Virus record (IMG/VR): IMGVR_UViG_3300034980_000169
Location: 1-37,518 of that record
DNA length: 37,518 nucleotides
Source: a virus
Strand: one strand, 5' to 3'
This document shows positions 33,648 through 37,518 of this stretch, piece by piece. The notes under the pieces were generated by a model, which saw nothing but the letters and a program-made list of their open reading frames with translations, did not search any database and was not told the DNA's origin. Made by a program: the position numbers and the translations under genes. Positions within the stretch are counted from its first letter, which is position 1; each line of letters opens with the position of its first letter.

Positions 33648-35438
33648 ATGAATAGTTATGTAGGAAATACTCCAACGACAGGACACTTCCCAACTGATAC
33701 TTTTACAAGTTCAGGTGGAAGTACATATACATTAAGTCAAACACCTGCAACAACAGGTTCTATTGAAGTTAGTGTTCAAGGTGTACTACAAGCTGTTTCT
33801 GCATATTCATTAAGTGGTACAACACTTACACTTGCTGGTGTAACATCAGGAGATGTTATATTTGTTAGACATCTCGGAGAAACTTTACTAGTACCAGCAC
33901 CAGCTGACGCTACTGTAACAACGGCAAAGATAGTAGATGCAAATGTAACAACAGCAAAAATAGCTGACAATGCAATAACAGCAGCAAAGATAGCAGACGG
34001 TACAGTAGTTGCCGCAGAGATAGCTAGTAATGCAGTAACAACAGCAAAAATAATTGATGACGCAGTAACAACTGCTAAGATATTAAATGCAAATGTAACA
34101 ACAGCCAAGATAGCTGATGATGCAATTACAACAGCAAAAATATTAAATGCAAATGTAACAACTGCGAAAATAGCAGCTGATGCCGTTGATGGAACTAAAC
34201 TAGCAGACAACGCTTGCGATAGTGAACATTACACCGATGGAAGTATTGATTTAGCTCATCTAGCGGCAGACTGCGTGGATGGTACAAAAATTGCTGATGA
34301 TGCAATCAATAGCGAACATTACGCGGCAGCAAGTATTGACAATGAACATTTAGCTGATGATGCTGTTGGTATACCAGAATTAAGTGCAACAGGTACTGCT
34401 TCCTCATCTACTTTTTTAAGAGGTGATAATGCATGGGCCGCAGCTGGTGAAATTACAAAGTCTGCGAGTTATCCTCACTTAACAACAAATCCTTCTGGAG
34501 GTGTTGGTACTCTTTGGTTACGAACTACATCAGGTGAAATGTTTTGTTGTACAGACGCAACTAGTAATGCAAATGTTTGGACTAATTTAAGTGGTAGTGG
34601 TGATATAAGACCTTCAATGGTAGTGGCAGCTACTGGTGGAACTATAACAACAGATGGGAATTATAAAGTTCATACCTTTAATTCTTCAGCTACATTTACA
34701 GTTACTTCAACGGGTGGTGGTGATGCAGGTGGTGGTTTAGTTGAATATTTGGTTGTTGCCGGTGGAGGAGGAGGTGCTGGTGGTTCTGCCGGTGGAGGAG
34801 GAGGAGGTGCTGGTGGTTATAGTGCAGGAATAAATTTTCCTGTCGTAGCACAAGCTTATACAGTAACTATTGGTGCTGGTGGTGCTGGTAATACAAGTCC
34901 TGACAATAATCATGGTACAAAGGGAGCTGATACTCTTTTTGGTTCAATTATTTCATCGGGTGGTGGTTATGGTGCCGGTGGAGGTGTCGCACCATCTTAT
35001 ATAGGTCATGGTGGAAATGGAGGTTCAGGTGGTGGAGGACGATATGCTGGAACAGGTGGTTCTGGAACACTTGAACAAGGAAATGCTGGTGGTGGTAGTA
35101 CAACTGCTGGTTCACGAGGTGGCGGTGGCGGTGGAGGAGCTTCTGCTGCTGGTGCAGATGGAGATAGTGGAGAAGGTGGTGCAGGTGGTGCTGGACAATC
35201 AAGTTCAATAACTGGTTCTGCTGTAGTAAAATGTGGAGGTGGTGGTGGCGGAGCATTCACAGGTGGAACAGGTGGTTCAGGTGGAACAGGTGGCGGTGGT
35301 AATGGCCATGGTGAAAGTGGCGGCACACAAACTGCTGGTACAGCACATACGGGTGGAGGTGGAGGTGCTAATGGTGGTTCTTCTAATGGTGCAGCTGGTG
35401 GTTCAGGTTGTGTAGTTATTCGATATCTATTTCAATAA
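33648..35438 (+). CDS. Tail fibre: SYVG head, repeats, glycine-rich tip
   Basis: A 596-residue fibre. The head (NSYVGNTPTTGHFPTDTFTS, SGGSTYTLSQTPATTGSIEV) is paralogous to that at 31656. About fifteen repeats fill residues 90-250, with DNACDSEHYTDGSID blocks, then a SSTFLRGDNAWAAAGE linker. The module TTNPSGGVGTLWLRTTSGEM-FCC near residue 299 and YKVHTFNSSATFTV match the fibre at 2657 almost unit for unit. The C-terminal glycine-rich domain (about 365-596) ends SGCVVIRYLFQ. It therefore combines a SYIG head with the tip of the fibre embedded in the baseplate cluster, a clear sign of module exchange. Confidence 0.8.
   Translation: MNSYVGNTPTTGHFPTDTFTSSGGSTYTLSQTPATTGSIEVSVQGVLQAVSAYSLSGTTLTLAGVTSGDVIFVRHLGETLLVPAPADATVTTAKIVDANVTTAKIADNAITAAKIADGTVVAAEIASNAVTTAKIIDDAVTTAKILNANVTTAKIADDAITTAKILNANVTTAKIAADAVDGTKLADNACDSEHYTDGSIDLAHLAADCVDGTKIADDAINSEHYAAASIDNEHLADDAVGIPELSATGTASSSTFLRGDNAWAAAGEITKSASYPHLTTNPSGGVGTLWLRTTSGEMFCCTDATSNANVWTNLSGSGDIRPSMVVAATGGTITTDGNYKVHTFNSSATFTVTSTGGGDAGGGLVEYLVVAGGGGGAGGSAGGGGGGAGGYSAGINFPVVAQAYTVTIGAGGAGNTSPDNNHGTKGADTLFGSIISSGGGYGAGGGVAPSYIGHGGNGGSGGGGRYAGTGGSGTLEQGNAGGGSTTAGSRGGGGGGGASAAGADGDSGEGGAGGAGQSSSITGSAVVKCGGGGGGAFTGGTGGSGGTGGGGNGHGESGGTQTAGTAHTGGGGGANGGSSNGAAGGSGCVVIRYLFQ
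34176..34225 (+). repeat. 50-base exact repeat shared with 37295-37344
   Basis: Fifty identical bases occur here and at 37295-37344, coding for ADAVDGTKLADNACDS plus a partial codon. The inner part GCAGACAACGCTTGCGATAG also occurs at 16386 and 37202, and with one change at 29553. Identity at synonymous positions across unlinked genes suggests recombination or gene conversion. Confidence 0.8.
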
Positions 35439-35448
35439 GGAATAACAA

Positions 35449-35922
35449 ATGGCATATATAGGTAAAATTAAACATCAACCAGTAAAAGGTATTTATGAAG
35501 TAGGAGGAATGGCAGATGATGGTACTAATCAATCTATGGCAACTCATACATTGACAAAAGTTGTTTTTAATAATGTATATTATAATGATGGTGGAAATTT
35601 AGATACTACAAATGAAAGATATGTTGCACCAGCAACAGGTATGTACTTGATTCATGCTTCAGTTGGTATGTCTACTGCTTTTTCTTCTGGAAACAGAGGT
35701 ATTATGAAATTATACAAAAATGGTGCGGTGGCATGGCAACCATTGAATGATGTTAGTGGTGAGTGTAATACAAGTACAACCTCGGAGGTAAATGTAACTA
35801 TTAGTAGAGTGATGAAGTTAAATGCACACGACTATGTAGAAATGTATTTTATTCATTTTGCAGGCAGTACAAAACAACTGGGCGCACCTAAAATTTGGTT
35901 AGAAGTTAATAGATTATCATAA
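35449..35922 (+). CDS. Stand-alone C1q-like jelly-roll protein
   Basis: A 157-residue protein with a short AYIG head (MAYIGKIKHQPVKGIYEVGG) and then a C1q/TNF-like domain: TKVVFNNVYYNDGGNLDTTN, ERYVAPATGMYLIHASVGMS, GIMKLYKNGAVAW, and a closing KIWLEVNRLS. It resembles the tip of the fibre at 22705 without any repeat shaft. This makes it a short adhesin or a capping trimer. AAGGAATAACAA upstream is the ribosome binding site. The PKE-ending gene nine bases on completes the usual fibre-plus-helper pair. Confidence 0.78.
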   Translation: MAYIGKIKHQPVKGIYEVGGMADDGTNQSMATHTLTKVVFNNVYYNDGGNLDTTNERYVAPATGMYLIHASVGMSTAFSSGNRGIMKLYKNGAVAWQPLNDVSGECNTSTTSEVNVTISRVMKLNAHDYVEMYFIHFAGSTKQLGAPKIWLEVNRLS

Positions 35923-35931
35923 GGAAAATAT

Positions 35932-36240
35932 ATGCAATTTATAAAACAAAAATCAACAGGCAAAATAGTTCATAGAGAATTGCCCCATACTAATAAAACA
36001 TTAGACAATGCTGCATATATTTATAAGATAGATAAAACTGATTTAGAAGTTGTGAAAGAAAACTGGAATGATGATGAATGGGCAGTAGCTATTAATAATC
36101 AGTTATCTTATGATGTTAAACGGAAAAGAGAATATGATGAATTGAATCAGTATGAAATGCAATTTGATGATCAACGCGATGGTACTACAACATGGGTTGA
36201 TAAAATTAATGAAATAAAAAGCCGACACCCAAAGGAATAA
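35932..36240 (+). CDS. Small PKE-ending protein, probable fibre assembly factor
   Basis: A 102-residue charged protein. It starts MQFIKQKSTGKIVHRELPHT (compare YVKEKTTGKILTS at 19332), contains LSYDVKRKREYDELNQYEMQ (compare SWDVKRQREYPRISEL at 23748) and ends EIKSRHPKE. It thus links the other two members and supports a single family. AAGGAAAATAT precedes its ATG. Its terminal AAG GAA codons form the ribosome binding site for the fibre at 36244. Confidence 0.73.
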   Translation: MQFIKQKSTGKIVHRELPHTNKTLDNAAYIYKIDKTDLEVVKENWNDDEWAVAINNQLSYDVKRKREYDELNQYEMQFDDQRDGTTTWVDKINEIKSRHPKE

Positions 36241-36243
36241 CAA

Positions 36244-36846
36244 ATGGCATTATCAAGAATAGAAACAGATGGAATTTCGGACAGTGCTATCACAGCAGCA
36301 AAGATAGCTGACGGTACAGTAGTAGCTGCAGAGATTGCTGACGGTGCAATTACAACTGCTAAGTTAGCCAGTTCCGCAGTAACAGCAGCGAAGATAGCAG
36401 ACGGTACAGTAGTAGCTGCTGAGATAGCTGATGGTGCAGTAACAACAGCAAAAATAGCTGCTGACGCAGTAACGGCCGCCAAAGTGGCTGATGATATTAT
36501 TAACTCGGAGCATTATGCTGCGGGAAGTATTGATACTGCTCACATCGCTGCTTCACAAATTACTACAGCACTAGTAGCTGATGATGCAGTAACAACAGCT
36601 AAGATATTAAATGCAAATGTAACGACTGCAAAGATTGCTGATGATGCAATTACAACTGCGAAGATACATGATGATGTTGCATTGGGAGGACCTTCTTTAG
36701 GAACATCAAGTGTTATGAGAACAAATGCAAATTCAATTAGTGAGAATATAACAGTACCGAGTGGCACCAATGCGATGAGTGTAGGTCCTATGACTTTGTC
36801 AGTAGGAAACACCATTACTTGTAATGGTGTTTATAGAGTTATTTAA
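36244..36846 (+). CDS. ISENIT-capped fibre, repeat-rich
   Basis: A 200-residue fibre. The opening [20 protein letters not shown] is like that of 22370 and 2657, with no separate head. About thirteen repeats follow ([38 protein letters not shown]). From residue 148 comes the cap ([20 protein letters not shown], then [15 protein letters not shown], ending YRVI), 53 residues. It starts the next round of the cassette order and is followed 13 bases later by another fibre. A GGAGAATAAAAA leader then serves that gene. Confidence 0.78.
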   Translation: MALSRIETDGISDSAITAAKIADGTVVAAEIADGAITTAKLASSAVTAAKIADGTVVAAEIADGAVTTAKIAADAVTAAKVADDIINSEHYAAGSIDTAHIAASQITTALVADDAVTTAKILNANVTTAKIADDAITTAKIHDDVALGGPSLGTSSVMRTNANSISENITVPSGTNAMSVGPMTLSVGNTITCNGVYRVI

Positions 36847-36859
36847 AGGAGAATAAAAA

Positions 36860-37518
36860 ATGTCAGAATTTAAAGTAAATAAAATTTCACCCGCGAGTGG
36901 AACTGCTATAACACTTGGAGATAGTGGTGATACATTTACAGTTCCTAGTGGAGCAACTATTGCAAATAGTGGTACTGCTACTGGGTTCTTAGCTGATGAT
37001 GCAGTAACAACAGCAAAAATAGCTGATGGTGCAATTACAGCCGCAAAGATTGCTGACGGTACAGTAGTAGCAGCAGAAATAGCTTCTAATGCAGTAACAA
37101 CAGTAAAAATAATTGATGATGCCGTAACAACTGCCAAGATATTAAATGCAAATGTAACGACTGCCAAGTTGGCAGCTGATGCAGTTACAGGAGCTCAGTT
37201 AGCAGACAACGCTTGCGATAGTGAACATTATACCGATGGAAGCATTGATACAGCTCATATCGCTAATTTACAAATTACAACAGCACTAATAGCTGCTGAT
37301 GCCGTTGATGGAACTAAACTAGCAGACAACGCTTGCGATAGTGAGCATTATACCGATGGAAGTGTTGACAATGTTCATTTGGCTACAGGTATTGATGCTG
37401 CAAAATTAACTACAGGTACAATACCGATTGCTCGTATTGCTGATGATGCAATTACAAATGCTAAAATGGCTGATGATGCAATCGGTGTAGCACAATTAAG
37501 TGCTACTGGTACTGCTAG
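36860..37518 (+). CDS. Tail fibre, 3' end outside window
   Basis: An open frame from the ATG at 36860 to the window end (219 complete codons, no stop). The head is MSEFKVNKISPASGTAITLG, then DTFTVPSGATIANSGTATG, a head type not seen elsewhere in this window. The remainder is TTAKIADD and DSEHYTDGSID repeats, with two DNACDSEHYTDGS blocks 40 residues apart, then TTGTIPIARIADDAITNAKM and GVAQLSATGTA, which usually leads into a FLRGD linker. AAAGGAGAATAAAAA is a good ribosome binding site. It occupies the second-fibre slot after an ISENIT-capped gene. The tip lies beyond the window. Confidence 0.78.
   Translation, partial: MSEFKVNKISPASGTAITLGDSGDTFTVPSGATIANSGTATGFLADDAVTTAKIADGAITAAKIADGTVVAAEIASNAVTTVKIIDDAVTTAKILNANVTTAKLAADAVTGAQLADNACDSEHYTDGSIDTAHIANLQITTALIAADAVDGTKLADNACDSEHYTDGSVDNVHLATGIDAAKLTTGTIPIARIADDAITNAKMADDAIGVAQLSATGTA

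Overview
The window looks like part of an AT-rich, T4-like marine myovirus genome (Caudoviricetes). The 5' third carries baseplate wedge genes in T4-like/cyanophage order: gp25, gp6, a large wedge-type structural protein, gp8 and a giant DUF4815-type structural protein. The rest is an unusually long run of tail-fibre and adhesin genes whose low-complexity repeats (TTAKIADD, DSEHYxDGSID) and glycine-rich tips are typical of phages of SAR11 and picocyanobacteria. The low GC and these repeats make a Pelagibacter-type or similar oceanic host plausible, but nothing here proves the host. All genes are on the + strand and most are separated by 0-20 bases. The longest gap is 57 bases (before gp8), so no stretch over 300 bases lacks a gene. 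I saw no tRNA, integrase, IS element, CRISPR array or reverse transcriptase.

Layout. 1-2647: an unidentified ORF that may begin outside the window, then gp25 and gp6. 2657-3922: a complete fibre gene with a glycine-rich tip, set inside the baseplate cluster. 3932-12788: wedge-type protein, gp8 (preceded by an exact T4-type late-promoter box), the 1780-residue DUF4815-type protein and a small coiled-coil protein. 12790-15880: a fibre with an Mtd-like N-terminus, a glycine-rich adhesin, a 2-oxoglutarate/Fe(II) oxygenase and a small conserved accessory protein. 15897-37518: about 16 fibre genes mixed with small accessory genes. The last fibre gene runs off the window.

The fibre region is the most interesting part. 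Genes are assembled from interchangeable parts: a few N-terminal heads (SYIG/AYIG type, STIKV type, NLTDTFEQW type), a variable number of ten-residue TTAKIADD repeats, common linkers (FLRGDGTW, GDxxYxNGT), and different tips (C1q-like jelly roll, glycine-rich, S74 self-cleaving chaperone, LamG/SPRY-like lectin, a 53-55-residue ISENIT cap). The gene order itself recurs: [small beta protein] - [ISENIT-capped fibre] - [second fibre] - [small protein ending in PKE] - [third fibre]. Two full copies, a partial third and the start of a fourth are visible. I read this as a reiterated receptor-binding cassette, probably expanded and reshuffled by recombination between repeats.

The genes probably act together. 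The baseplate wedge proteins form the attachment platform, the fibres and short adhesins decorate it, the small PKE-ending and IKTY/INALS proteins probably help fibres fold or attach, and the oxygenase may modify a virion or host component. Family assignments come from recognised sequence motifs read by eye. No database search was run.
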